Translations under genes and position numbers: made by a program
Shown: positions 18,226 through 27,709 of the stretch, in pieces
Numbering within the stretch: position 1 is the first letter of the stretch
Layout of the letters: every line of letters starts with the position of its first letter
Origin: Neorhodopirellula lusitana
GTDB lineage: Bacteria; Planctomycetota; Planctomycetia; Pirellulales; Pirellulaceae
Reading direction: 5' to 3'
Assembly: GCF_900182915.1 (NCBI RefSeq)
Contig: NZ_FXUG01000002.1
Location: forward strand, 62,001 to 126,000
Length of the DNA stretch: 64,000 bases
Notes under the pieces: model-generated
What the model saw: only the letters and a program-made list of their open reading frames with translations
Database searches by the model: none
What the model was told of the DNA's origin: nothing

Positions 18226-18570
18226 ATGTTCATATCTACCCACTACGAGCCCGGTGATTGGGTTATCTATCGAAAGCAGAAAAGTAGCACCATCCCGGGG
18301 CCAAGAGCGGAAAACGTGCATGCGGCCAGCAAGGGAAACCTGTATCGGTACACGGTCGATAAGTTTTGGGTCGTCCAGGAAATTGACTCCGAAGGTCAAT
18401 TGCATCTCAAGACCCGACGTGGCAAATGTCACCTAGTCGCGTCGGATGATCCCCAGCTTCGTAAAGCGCGGTTGTGGGAGCGGTGGCTGTACCGAAATCG
18501 ATTCGAGCAACTGGATTCAGACGCGGATCATGCTGACGCGGCCACCGGCCCTGATTCCGTTCAGTCATGA
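18226..18570 (+). CDS. Conserved planctomycete-type protein with PGPRA motif
   Basis: Function unknown. ATG 18226 gives a compact soluble protein of 114 residues beginning MFISTHYEPGDWVIYRKQK. It continues with PGPRAENVHAASKG, YTVDKFWVV and TRRGKCHLV, and then a basic/aromatic segment (WERWLYRNRF). The pattern of short beta strands suggests a small SH3- or beta-barrel-like fold, which is inference. The open frame extends upstream to 18070, but that part lacks a convincing start. It is transcribed divergently from the small acidic membrane protein. Confidence 0.6.
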   Translation: MFISTHYEPGDWVIYRKQKSSTIPGPRAENVHAASKGNLYRYTVDKFWVVQEIDSEGQLHLKTRRGKCHLVASDDPQLRKARLWERWLYRNRFEQLDSDADHADAATGPDSVQS

Positions 18571-18686
18571 ACCGATGTCTCGGTTAAAGGCCGGACATGA
18601 AACGATCGCGAACTGGTTCAAGCTTCATAATTGTTTCCGCGGCGTGTCTGTTTCCGAATTTTGCTTCCGCCAAAGCGTCGCGTTTC

Positions 18687-21600
18687 CTATTTCGCTTTGG
18701 GTGACGATGACCGCGATTCTTGGTGAGCCGGTGGTGAATGGACTTTTAGAATCGGAATGTCATCGGAGGTCAGCACCGGGCCTGTTGGCGCATCTTCGCT
18801 AGTCGCTTGGAACTCGCGGGAAGCGGAATCATTGCCAAGATTCGCTTCCGCAGCAAACGACGTTTCATTTGACGTCTTGTCATTGTTCGTTCGCAAGAAA
18901 CCATTGCGTGGCTTGAAGCACTTGCCAAGCGGACCGACAAGCAATGCGGGCAGTAAGGCCAGGTCACCGACCAACGCGGTCGCGAGCATCACCAGCATCA
19001 ATGTTCCGAAACGCTGAGTTGGCGTGAAGGTCGACAAGGCGAATACGAACAAACCCAGGCCGCCGACGACGGTGGTTTGGGTCATGGCCGGTCCGACTCG
19101 ACGGTAGGTTTCGATCACCGCCTCGACTCGTGATTTGCCTTCTTCGAGGTACTGGCGGAACCACGACAGGAAGTGAATCGTGTCGTCGACCGCGACTCCC
19201 ATTGCGACCGACGCTGTCATCATGGTGCCGATATCAACGGCGATATTGCCATGCCCCATCACACCGAAAACAAATAGTACTGGGAAGATGTTGGGGATCA
19301 TTGACACAGCCCCCGCCCCGATGCCAGCCATCAAGTTTTGTGGTTGCAGCCATTGTGACGGGAAGCTGCCTGGGTTCAGTAAGACGATCATGACGCCGGC
19401 GATTAAGACGAACGCCATCATGATGGATTCAACAAGACTGCCCAGTAGTGTTCGTTGAGCCTTATAGACCACGGGAACAACACCGGTGAACAACACTTGA
19501 GGTGCAGTGGCTTTTTCAACGTCGAACACGGGAACGCGGCGCGCCGTTGCCACGATTCGTCGGCCCGACGCGTCAGCCGAAACGTCGTCGTCAATCGTGA
19601 CGATGTGTTTCTCGATTGGATTGGCGGCAATCAAATCCGCACGTACCACAATCTTGGCGGCGGCCAAGTACTCTGATGCTCGCGATGCGGCATCCACTTG
19701 GGTCTTGTTGGATTTTCGGAGCGCGAGTGCCTGTTCGAAATCCTCTACCCAGATCACGGCGTCGACAGCAGCGATCAGTTTCTCCCATTTGGGATCACCG
19801 GGTTTTGCCTTGGCGTCGGGGGAATTGGGATCAATCCAAATGGGGCTTTTGATCCGTTCGTTACCCAGCAATTCTTTGAGAGTGGACAGGTAGACCATCG
19901 TTGGATCGAGGGATCCGTCTTCGTGGACCAGTGGTGCTAGATGCAGGTCTTCGACATGGGAGGCACCGACGACCAGGACGCGTTGTTTGCCAGTCAGTCC
20001 GCGCGGTGATGCTTCGAGTTGCTTGAGCAGTTCAGCGCGGGTGCGGTAGGCTTCGACAACCGGTTCGACCGAGTCACGCAGGTCGTTGATGAAAAGACCA
20101 TAGTCGTTATCCGAAAGAGCGCTCACTCGAAGGCTAAGACGCCACATCTCACTCCCAGCAAGCGGCCCGGACTTTTCAATCTTGACGAAGTCGCTCTCCA
20201 GAAGTTCATCCATGGATGCACCGATGCGTCGATTGAATTGACTGCGTACGACGTCGTAGCCATTGCTGACCGCTGGCAATGGTGGCAAGAAGGTGTCCAT
20301 GCTGGACGCTTGGCCGATTTCGCCGCTGCCTTCTTCGCCGAGGGTCCGCGTCACAACGGTGCGGATTCGGGAAACGGTTTCGAGCCGTTCCAACAAAGTC
20401 AGTGCGACGGCATCGTCGTTGTTGGACGAGTCTCGCTGCATTTCGGTAGGCATTCGGATGATGATTTCCATCGGAACCAGGTTTCCGAAGTTCTCTTCCA
20501 GCCAGCCGTAGTCACGAAGGATTCGAGCATTGGAATCAAACAACTTTAGCAATTGCACTGATGTTGTGATCTTCATCAAACCCATTGAGGCGACAACCAG
20601 CACGATCATGCACGTGATGGCGACACTGCGGTGGTTGGTGGTGATGAAACGACCGACGCCAGCCCACCAGGCGGCGAGTTCCGCATCCATTCCCGACGGA
20701 CCGCTGGCGGCGGAATCCTCTTCTGAATCACCTTCGCCAGACTCCTTCTTCTTTCGGTCGATCGTAGGTGAAAAGACTTCTAGCGCAGCTGGCAGGTACG
20801 AGAATAGAATCGCCAGTGTGGCGATGACGCCAATCGCTGAGTACAAGCCAAAGTTGCTAATCGGTTTCAGGTTGCTGGTGTAGAGCGAACCGAGCCCGAT
20901 CGCGGTCGTGACGGCGGCCAGCGTGCAAGGCAACAACGCGTGACGCAGGGCTCGACCGGGTGCCCCGCGGCGGCCTTTGGAACGGACTTCATCGCGGTAG
21001 TAGTTGATGACGTGGATCGCCCCGGACAGTCCGAGCACGTAGACTAGCGACGGCATACTTAGCAAAATGGCGTCGACGTGTCCGCCGGTCCAGCCAACCA
21101 TGGCCATGGCTAACATCGCTGCGCTGCCGCCGACGACGAATAGCATGATGGTGACTTTCAAGCTTCTGAAACAGAAGTAGGAAAGCATCACACCAATCAA
21201 GATGCAGTAGCCGATCAAGCGTACCAGCGTGACGGTGCCTTCTTCATCGATGGCGATGTTGTCGACCGGTGGCCCACCCATTCGCAATGGCGGCATCGAG
21301 CCAACTTGTTCCGGTGGTTCACGGTTGAACGGCGGTGGAGCAGTCGATGGTGGTGAAGGCGGATGAACACCGCTCTGTTGTGCCAAGGCAAGCAATCGAC
21401 CTTGCGGGCTGCCAAGCGTTCCGCGACCGATCGCATATGCCAAATTGTCTTTTGCAAGGTCGGTCAGCGTGACCAATACGCAGGTCAGTCGAGCGGGTGG
21501 CTCGATTTCCAAATGGTCGAACACCGCGTACCAGGCTTCGGCTTGAACGGGCGTGGTGGCCGTTGGGATTCTGCTGATATCGCCATCGAAGCGTTCATCG

Positions 21601-22586
21601 GCGAACGTTTGCAACGTCTTGGCGATCACCGATTCACTGTCGTCAGGAAGCTTGTGCTTTTGATCTTCGGGGACCGCGGCTTCGAATTCGTCGACGGTCC
21701 ATTTGAAATTGGGTGGAACCGCGGGCGCGAACAAGCTGCCCGTCAATCGTTCCATGGCGCGACGACGCGCAATCAACGGGCGTTTTTCGATGTCGGTCAA
21801 GTCGACCGGCCACAACGCGCCGCCTTCGGACGATAGTTCTTTCACGATCGTTTCGCCCGTCTGAACAGTCTCGAACAACGGGGCGCAAAGCAGAGTGGGA
21901 TCGTTGTAGAACTCGTTGATTTTGTCAGGCGTCGATTCTTCTCCGATCGCCGTGACCAGGGTGCCCTGGATTTCGTACACGCCAAGAGATTTCTTGATGC
22001 TACGTAGTAAAGCGGCTGGGCCGCTATTGCCTTCTTCCCAACGATAGAATCGTCCGTTGGGTGTGATGTAGTACCAGGTGCCGTCCGATGAAGCGAGCCA
22101 CTTTTCGTCTTGGCCGCCCCAGTTATCGAGTGCTTGGCCGGGTGGCAATAACTGCAGTTCTTCGCCGAGTTCGCGAGCGCGAACACGGACGCGTCGTTCC
22201 GCTAACGACAGCCCGTTGGCCTCCTCTTTAAGCAGCTGTTTGCGATAGCTTGCCGATTCATGTAGCAGCTTGTCTTCAAACAAACTGAGCCGCTGGTCAC
22301 CGACGGTGCATCCTGGCCAGGTCGCCAGTACGAAGCTTTCACCGGCGAAGTGATCGGCGAACCAATCTAATTCAGCGGTTTCAGGAAAGTCGCTAGGCAA
22401 CCAATCCTTGATGTTGTTTTCTTTGTTCTTCAAGCCCTCGCGTGCACCGCGAAAAGCCGAGGGAAGAATGAAGAAAAACCCCATCAATACCAACAACGCC
22501 ACGCTGGTCCCAAACGGGCCAGGTCGCTCAAGAAAGGTTTGCTTCGACTTAGAATTCGGCTGGGAATTCGATGGGGACGATGCCAT
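18687..22586 (-). CDS. MMPL/RND-superfamily transporter
   Basis: A very large inner-membrane protein (about 1,299 residues from ATG 22586) with the RND architecture. There is one N-terminal helix, a large periplasmic loop, a first bundle of helices with a sterol-sensing-like segment (about 450-620), a second periplasmic loop, and a second bundle containing GVAVDDTIHFLSWF. Both loops are longer than in HpnN-type hopanoid transporters, and the first ends in a Pro-rich stretch. It is expected to use the proton gradient to move lipids or other hydrophobic molecules. It lies one kilobase beyond the isoprenoid cluster on the same strand. Functional coupling is possible but not shown. Confidence 0.88.
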   Translation of the reverse strand: MASSPSNSQPNSKSKQTFLERPGPFGTSVALLVLMGFFFILPSAFRGAREGLKNKENNIKDWLPSDFPETAELDWFADHFAGESFVLATWPGCTVGDQRLSLFEDKLLHESASYRKQLLKEEANGLSLAERRVRVRARELGEELQLLPPGQALDNWGGQDEKWLASSDGTWYYITPNGRFYRWEEGNSGPAALLRSIKKSLGVYEIQGTLVTAIGEESTPDKINEFYNDPTLLCAPLFETVQTGETIVKELSSEGGALWPVDLTDIEKRPLIARRRAMERLTGSLFAPAVPPNFKWTVDEFEAAVPEDQKHKLPDDSESVIAKTLQTFADERFDGDISRIPTATTPVQAEAWYAVFDHLEIEPPARLTCVLVTLTDLAKDNLAYAIGRGTLGSPQGRLLALAQQSGVHPPSPPSTAPPPFNREPPEQVGSMPPLRMGGPPVDNIAIDEEGTVTLVRLIGYCILIGVMLSYFCFRSLKVTIMLFVVGGSAAMLAMAMVGWTGGHVDAILLSMPSLVYVLGLSGAIHVINYYRDEVRSKGRRGAPGRALRHALLPCTLAAVTTAIGLGSLYTSNLKPISNFGLYSAIGVIATLAILFSYLPAALEVFSPTIDRKKKESGEGDSEEDSAASGPSGMDAELAAWWAGVGRFITTNHRSVAITCMIVLVVASMGLMKITTSVQLLKLFDSNARILRDYGWLEENFGNLVPMEIIIRMPTEMQRDSSNNDDAVALTLLERLETVSRIRTVVTRTLGEEGSGEIGQASSMDTFLPPLPAVSNGYDVVRSQFNRRIGASMDELLESDFVKIEKSGPLAGSEMWRLSLRVSALSDNDYGLFINDLRDSVEPVVEAYRTRAELLKQLEASPRGLTGKQRVLVVGASHVEDLHLAPLVHEDGSLDPTMVYLSTLKELLGNERIKSPIWIDPNSPDAKAKPGDPKWEKLIAAVDAVIWVEDFEQALALRKSNKTQVDAASRASEYLAAAKIVVRADLIAANPIEKHIVTIDDDVSADASGRRIVATARRVPVFDVEKATAPQVLFTGVVPVVYKAQRTLLGSLVESIMMAFVLIAGVMIVLLNPGSFPSQWLQPQNLMAGIGAGAVSMIPNIFPVLFVFGVMGHGNIAVDIGTMMTASVAMGVAVDDTIHFLSWFRQYLEEGKSRVEAVIETYRRVGPAMTQTTVVGGLGLFVFALSTFTPTQRFGTLMLVMLATALVGDLALLPALLVGPLGKCFKPRNGFLRTNNDKTSNETSFAAEANLGNDSASREFQATSEDAPTGPVLTSDDIPILKVHSPPAHQESRSSSPKAK

Positions 22587-22908
22587 TGGGGAACACAGAG
22601 TGAAGAAAAGTCTGGTATTGCGGGAATGTACGACCACTCAAGCTAACGAGGTCGTATTATTTGAACCATCGCATTTCCCAGTTATGTACTCAGATTCTAA
22701 TCTCTGGAAGCCCGACTGGTTGGGTTAGAGAAACCTTGTCGGGCAAGGCCGTCGGTCTCGATCGACAGCGGAATCAGCCAGCTTTTTAAGCTGTCGCTCG
22801 CCACCTGCGGGGGTTGTTGCCGTAGCCCCGTTGGATTCTCTCGATGGATGCTCTTCCCGTACCGTCCCTGCGTGTCATTTGCAGTGCAACTTCTTGCAGG
22901 GTCAGCGT
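22587..22908. other. Intergenic region with terminator-like hairpin
   Basis: About 320 bases between the BBP7 gene and the MMPL gene, both on the minus strand. A 7-bp inverted repeat (22763-22769/22790-22796) encloses an alternative AGCTT/AAGCT hairpin, and a looser GC-rich inverted repeat lies near 22815-22840. It could terminate the BBP7 transcript. No gene is seen. Confidence 0.45.
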
Positions 22909-24804
22909 TTAGTAGACGTGGCGGATACCGAAATGCAGACCTTGCAGATAGAAGGTGTCTTCGGTGAAGTTTACCCGAGGAGCATCGGTCGAATTGTTGG
23001 GATCCATCACATCGGACAGCCGGGCGGCATTGGTCATCGCGATCAGGTTGTAACCAAAAGTCACGTCAAACCGTGGGTACTTGTGCCATCCCAGTGACAC
23101 GTCCAGTTCGGGGACCCAGCCGAATGTATCGTCGCTGAAGGTACCGCTGTTGGTATCGGTAACCAGGATGCCGGTGTCGCTTGTGCCCGCCGGAGGTGTG
23201 CCGGTTGAAATGACCGAACTGCCACGGCGTTCGATTTCGCGGCTGACTTGACCGAAAGCAAACTTGGCAAGGAAGTCAAAACTCCAGCAGCCTTCGCGAT
23301 AGCGACCTGCCAGTCCCAATTGGCCACCATGGAACTCGTTCGTGGTGTCAAAGGAATCGGATGTGGTTAGGTTGTCACCGACTTCGGTTGGAAGTAGTTC
23401 TTGAGTGAACGTGCTGGACGTGGACAGGCTCAAGTTTTCGTCCAGTCGCATGTATTGGTAACCGTAAAGAACATCAAAGGTCGTTCCCAATCCACCTTTC
23501 CAGAACTGACGAACCGAGACATCACCGCCGAAGACATTGCTGTCCGCAGACACGCTGACGGAGCCAAACCGGCCGGAGTTTTCATCGGAATCGGGGAACG
23601 AAATGACCGCTGCGTTGGCTGCACCCGCCAGCGTCGTGGGAATCGCCAGGATGTTTCCGGAGCCGACGCCCTCTCTGGCAGAGAACGAGTAGTCGGATTC
23701 CGTTGACGTCCACAGGCGACCGACGATGCTGCGATTGTGGCAATCGTCGATCCAGGTTCCCAGCGTCAATCGTCCACCGGCAGTCATGTCGTCAAAAAGT
23801 TTTTCACCGCCTGCCAAGATGGTTGCGTCGGGCAATTGCCCGGCATCGTCGATCAGCGTGTCGCCGGGGCTAGTCGTCACCAGGGCTGGGATCAGGTCGC
23901 CCTTGCGGAACAACAGCAGCACCTCCATCGACGCGAACCAGCGACAAGGATCCAGGCAGAGTGAACCGTTGGCAAGTGAGCAACGGCCGCAGCTTCCGCA
24001 GCCGATCGAGTCGCAACCATAGCCATCGCATGAGCTGGTGCCGTAGCTGCACGAGTCACAACCGACGCCTTCGCATCCGCATGTGACTTCGCCGCCAAAA
24101 TGTTCGACAGGGTAGCTGTCTTGGATATAGCCACTGCCGACAGCGTCATATTGATTGAATGAATCTTGGTGTGAAACTTGCTGGTGGGTTCCGCGAAGAC
24201 TGCTTTGAGGATCCCGCAAGGCTTGGTTGGATGGCGAGTAGTTTGAACGTGATGTTACCGTTCGCGAATTCAGTTGAACCGGTGGCTCAAAAGAAACTTG
24301 CTGAACCGATCGGCTGTGGCCAGGTGAAGTTGTGCCCATTGAGGCATTTGCTTGGTGCTGGGCGGCCTGTGGCGGCGCGGCCTGGAGTCGCACTGACCTG
24401 GGGTCGTTGACGTGATGTAGTTGAGGAGTTCGCGAAGCCGTGTTCCCTTGATTCACGTTGTCCGACGACAGGTCTCGCAACTGAAGTGGTTGAATTTGGA
24501 CCGCTTTCACCAGTTGAGGTGAGTTGCCTGTTTGTTCGAATTCACGGCGATCCGTGCTAGCTTGGTTTTCTGAGTCATCCCAAAGCCAGGAGTCCTCGGA
24601 TTCGGCGGGCTCGGCTTGCGATGTTTCCCGGCTCGGATAGAGGGTGGGCCCATTGGGTTGGTAAACGCCTCGGTCTGGCTTTTTCGTCCTCACTTGAGCG
24701 TGAGCCGGTGAAGCAGACGCCGTGAAACTCGCCGCGATCGCAATCGCGAGGCTAGCGAACAGGGCGGTCTTGGAGTGGGGCGTTGCGTTCATCACGAGCT
24801 TCAT
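22909..24804 (-). CDS. BBP7-family outer-membrane beta-barrel protein
   Basis: A 631-residue secreted protein. A signal peptide (residues about 1-37) ends in AHA followed by Q. A Gln/Ser-rich region of about 200 residues comes next, then a short Cys-rich block (about 238-285) with many CGC, CDSC and CGSC pairs. From about residue 288 (WFASMEVLLLFRKGD) it follows the planctomycete BBP7 barrel pattern, with LTLGTWIDD and alternating beta strands and an aromatic C-terminal strand (FGIRHVY). It probably sits in the outer membrane. BBP7 proteins are a mark of the Planctomycetes; their function is unknown. ATG 24804 is chosen, and an internal ATG four codons later is equally possible. Confidence 0.85.
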   Translation of the reverse strand: MKLVMNATPHSKTALFASLAIAIAASFTASASPAHAQVRTKKPDRGVYQPNGPTLYPSRETSQAEPAESEDSWLWDDSENQASTDRREFEQTGNSPQLVKAVQIQPLQLRDLSSDNVNQGNTASRTPQLHHVNDPRSVRLQAAPPQAAQHQANASMGTTSPGHSRSVQQVSFEPPVQLNSRTVTSRSNYSPSNQALRDPQSSLRGTHQQVSHQDSFNQYDAVGSGYIQDSYPVEHFGGEVTCGCEGVGCDSCSYGTSSCDGYGCDSIGCGSCGRCSLANGSLCLDPCRWFASMEVLLLFRKGDLIPALVTTSPGDTLIDDAGQLPDATILAGGEKLFDDMTAGGRLTLGTWIDDCHNRSIVGRLWTSTESDYSFSAREGVGSGNILAIPTTLAGAANAAVISFPDSDENSGRFGSVSVSADSNVFGGDVSVRQFWKGGLGTTFDVLYGYQYMRLDENLSLSTSSTFTQELLPTEVGDNLTTSDSFDTTNEFHGGQLGLAGRYREGCWSFDFLAKFAFGQVSREIERRGSSVISTGTPPAGTSDTGILVTDTNSGTFSDDTFGWVPELDVSLGWHKYPRFDVTFGYNLIAMTNAARLSDVMDPNNSTDAPRVNFTEDTFYLQGLHFGIRHVY

Positions 24805-25071
24805 GGATCTAGGTCTTGCGTTCAGGCAATAACTTAGCGATCGCGCGATAGCGAACGCCTAATCCAGGTATCGGGCGTGACGGTTATGCTGGTTGAGTAA
24901 TTCTGGCAAACTTTGACGGCTGGCGAGTTGTTTCTCAATTTTGAGAGCTTTGTCGGGCCCGAGTGATCGGAGTAGCCAAAGTCGCTTGAATACAGGGTTT
25001 GACTGCAAATTAGCCGAACTCCGGCGAGTCCAGCTAGCGGGTTTTTCCCTAGCGATTGCGGTTCCAGAGTA

Positions 25072-26127
25072 CTAGGTTTTGATTTTATTCAACTCGCAAA
25101 GCAGCGTGAGCATCGCTTGGATGCTCGACAGGCGGGCAGTTTCGGTTTGGGTGTGATACGAGCATGTGGGAAGTTGCAGAGTGGTACCCGTGATGCGACC
25201 TTCGGTTGCCTCGATCAAACGGCCCAGTTCAGTGCGGCCGATCGACATTGGCTTCTCTCGCGTCAGGTTCAGTTCCTCAATGTAACGGTCCTTGTATCGA
25301 TATGGCGTGCCAAGGCGTTCGCAGTGATGTTGCAGTTCGGCGGTAATTCCTTTGTCGAATGCCGCATTGGAATCGCGATGACGCAGCACGACGTCCTGTA
25401 GTCGTAAATCTTCCACCGTTGGGAACGGACTGGTATCGATCACGATCAGACGATTGGTTTGAATGTTGTGTCGCTGGAACCATTCGGCCGCGAATCGCCA
25501 GCTTCGACCTGCTTCTTCACCCGCGGTGAACATTGCCGTGCCCCGAAAGCCTTTCCGGATCAATTCGATCACCATGGCAACGGAAACAACGTTATCGAGC
25601 TGCGCCGAAATCAATCCGTTGTCTTCTTTCAAGCGATCCAGGAACGACACCGGGGTCCCCGGTTGCAAGAAGTCCAAGTCCGAAAGCTCAAAGATCAGGT
25701 TCTTTCGACGCGGGCAAATGTAGGACTCCGTGATCGTTCCTTGTCCCAGGTACGATCCGGCGTAGGGCGTGTGGGCCTGAACCCGCTGGCCGTGAAACCG
25801 ACCGGCGATGGTTTCCATGAACTGTTCGGAAATGGAGTCACCATTCAATTCGCCACGATTGCCCGCGATGAACGCCGCGTACTGGAACTCATTGGGGCCC
25901 GTGCACATCAACCCGTGACGATCCACGTGCACCGACAGGAAGCCGCTTTCGGGGGCGTCGCCTTGGGCTACCAAGAGACCGTGGTAGCGCGAAACCGATA
26001 CATCGAACTCTTCGAGTTCGCGTCGCAAGACGCGAAAGAACGCGTCTTCCATCCCCACGACGGAAGGTTCGCGAACGAGCGCGCGTAACAAATGCAGGAA
26101 GTCATCCATGAATACAGGCTGGGTCAT
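25072..26127 (-). CDS. M42/M20-type metallopeptidase
   Basis: Probable di-metal aminopeptidase of the MH clan. The metal-binding signatures run in order: SVHVDRHG (His and Asp), LDNVVSV (bridging Asp), TAGEEAG (catalytic Glu pair), VIDTSPFP and the late CSYHTQTE (His). Its 351 residues match M42 peptidases. ATG 26127 has AAGGA seven bases upstream and overlaps the end of the GNAT-nitrilase gene by 18 nt. A longer frame reaches 26175 without better signals. It is the last gene of a three-gene unit with the glycosyltransferase and the GNAT-nitrilase fusion. The substrate is not known. Confidence 0.8.
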   Translation of the reverse strand: MTQPVFMDDFLHLLRALVREPSVVGMEDAFFRVLRRELEEFDVSVSRYHGLLVAQGDAPESGFLSVHVDRHGLMCTGPNEFQYAAFIAGNRGELNGDSISEQFMETIAGRFHGQRVQAHTPYAGSYLGQGTITESYICPRRKNLIFELSDLDFLQPGTPVSFLDRLKEDNGLISAQLDNVVSVAMVIELIRKGFRGTAMFTAGEEAGRSWRFAAEWFQRHNIQTNRLIVIDTSPFPTVEDLRLQDVVLRHRDSNAAFDKGITAELQHHCERLGTPYRYKDRYIEELNLTREKPMSIGRTELGRLIEATEGRITGTTLQLPTCSYHTQTETARLSSIQAMLTLLCELNKIKT

Positions 26128-26143
26128 GTGGACGTCCTTGGCA

Positions 26144-27709
26144 CTAAGCCTTATTTCCATCGGTCGTTCCAACATGATAGAGGTCGGTGCGGCGATCGTT
26201 GTAGTTTTGCACAGTGCCCTGTTCGCGATGTCGCCGTAGTAGTTCTAGATCGACATCGTGAATCACCACAGTTTCGATATTGGGATTGGCCTCCGCAGCG
26301 ATCCCGTCGCGAGCGAACATGACGTCGTTGGGCGTCAAAATCGCGGACTGGGCATAGTGAATATCGGCGTTTTCAACGAACGGTAGGTTCCCGGTGCAGC
26401 CTGCGATCGCGACATAGAAGTGGTTCTCGATGCAGCGCGCTTGTGAACAAGTGCGGACACGCAGGTAGCCGTGTCGCGTGTCCGTGTTGTAGGGGACGAA
26501 CAGGATCTGCGCGCCCTGGGCCGCGGCGATGCGAGACAGTTCAGGGAACTCGCTGTCGTAGCAAACCTGGATAGCGATCTTGCCGCAGTCGGTGTCGAAG
26601 ACTTTGACTTCATCACCGCCGGCAACGCCCCACCATTTGCGTTCACTCGGTGTGATGTGCAGCTTGTATTGCCGCTCGATCGTTCCATCGCGGCGAAACA
26701 AGTAGGCAATGTTATAGAGTGCGTCGTTTTCAATTGAAAAGTGTGAGCCGCCGATGATGTTGCAGTTGAACGACACGGCCATCTCGGTGAACAACTCCAA
26801 TACCCGCGGCGTGAATTCAGCCAGGGCTCGTGCCGCGCTGCCGGGACGTTGGGGTGGCATGAACGACAGCAATTGAGTCGTGAACAGTTCCGGGAAAAGC
26901 AGGAAGTCACAGTTGTAGTCACCGGCGACGTCGACAAAATAGCGTGTCTGCTTGGCGAACTCTTCAAAGTTGGCAACCGTCCGCATTTGGTACTGCACCG
27001 CGCCAATTCGGACTGGCTGGACACTACGGCGGAACTTGCGAGGTGCCTTCTTTGAAATGTCGAGGTTCTTCCATTCCAGGAACGTCGCGTAGCCGCAGCT
27101 TTCTTCGTCCGATGGAAGGTAGTCAGGGATCAGCCCTTGCAGCGCGAATCCGTTAGCAATCTGAGCGGTCAGCACTTGGTCGTACAGCGCCTTGCTGATC
27201 ACGCGATCGATGTAATCGTGGGGTTTGAGTGCTTCGGCGTGACGGTGGTAGCCGGGCAAGCGACCGCCAATGATGATGCGGCGAACACCGTGGATGCGGC
27301 AATAGTCCTTGCGTGCGTTGTACAGTCGGCGGGACAATCGCATGCCGCGGTAATCCGGATCGACCATCATTTCGATACCGTACATGGTGTCACCGTTCGG
27401 TCGGTGATTACGGATGAACCCCGAGTCGGCCGTCTTCTTCCAGTCGTGCCATTCGAGGTCGTCGTCGTAATCGAGCAAGAGGCTGCTCGACGAAGCCACG
27501 ATCTCTCCATCGACTTCAACGACCTGTTGGCCTTCGGGGAATATCTGTTGTTGGGATGCGATTTGTTCTTTCGTCCAGGGTGGCATCCCTGGGAAGCACT
27601 TTTGTTGAAGTGCAAAGACCGCGTCAAAATCCTCCAGCGTCATCTGCCGAACGCGAAGCTTGGTTTCGAACTCACTCAAATCAATCGGGAGCTGCGGCGG
27701 TTGTGGCAT
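26144..27709 (-). CDS. GNAT acetyltransferase / carbon-nitrogen hydrolase fusion
   Basis: A 521-residue two-domain enzyme. The N-terminal part (about 1-215) is a GNAT N-acetyltransferase-like domain with [16 protein letters not shown] as the acetyl-CoA-binding region. The C-terminal part (about 225-510) is a nitrilase-superfamily amidase with the complete Glu-Lys-Cys triad: Glu in FPELFT (about 271), Lys in YKLHITPSE (about 349) and Cys in VCYDSEFPE (about 384). This domain order is known from other bacteria; substrates are undefined. Its start overlaps the glycosyltransferase gene by 29 bases, and its end overlaps the M42-like peptidase gene. Coupling with a peptidase suggests work on amino-acid or peptide derivatives, which is inference. 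Confidence 0.9.
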   Translation of the reverse strand: MPQPPQLPIDLSEFETKLRVRQMTLEDFDAVFALQQKCFPGMPPWTKEQIASQQQIFPEGQQVVEVDGEIVASSSSLLLDYDDDLEWHDWKKTADSGFIRNHRPNGDTMYGIEMMVDPDYRGMRLSRRLYNARKDYCRIHGVRRIIIGGRLPGYHRHAEALKPHDYIDRVISKALYDQVLTAQIANGFALQGLIPDYLPSDEESCGYATFLEWKNLDISKKAPRKFRRSVQPVRIGAVQYQMRTVANFEEFAKQTRYFVDVAGDYNCDFLLFPELFTTQLLSFMPPQRPGSAARALAEFTPRVLELFTEMAVSFNCNIIGGSHFSIENDALYNIAYLFRRDGTIERQYKLHITPSERKWWGVAGGDEVKVFDTDCGKIAIQVCYDSEFPELSRIAAAQGAQILFVPYNTDTRHGYLRVRTCSQARCIENHFYVAIAGCTGNLPFVENADIHYAQSAILTPNDVMFARDGIAAEANPNIETVVIHDVDLELLRRHREQGTVQNYNDRRTDLYHVGTTDGNKA

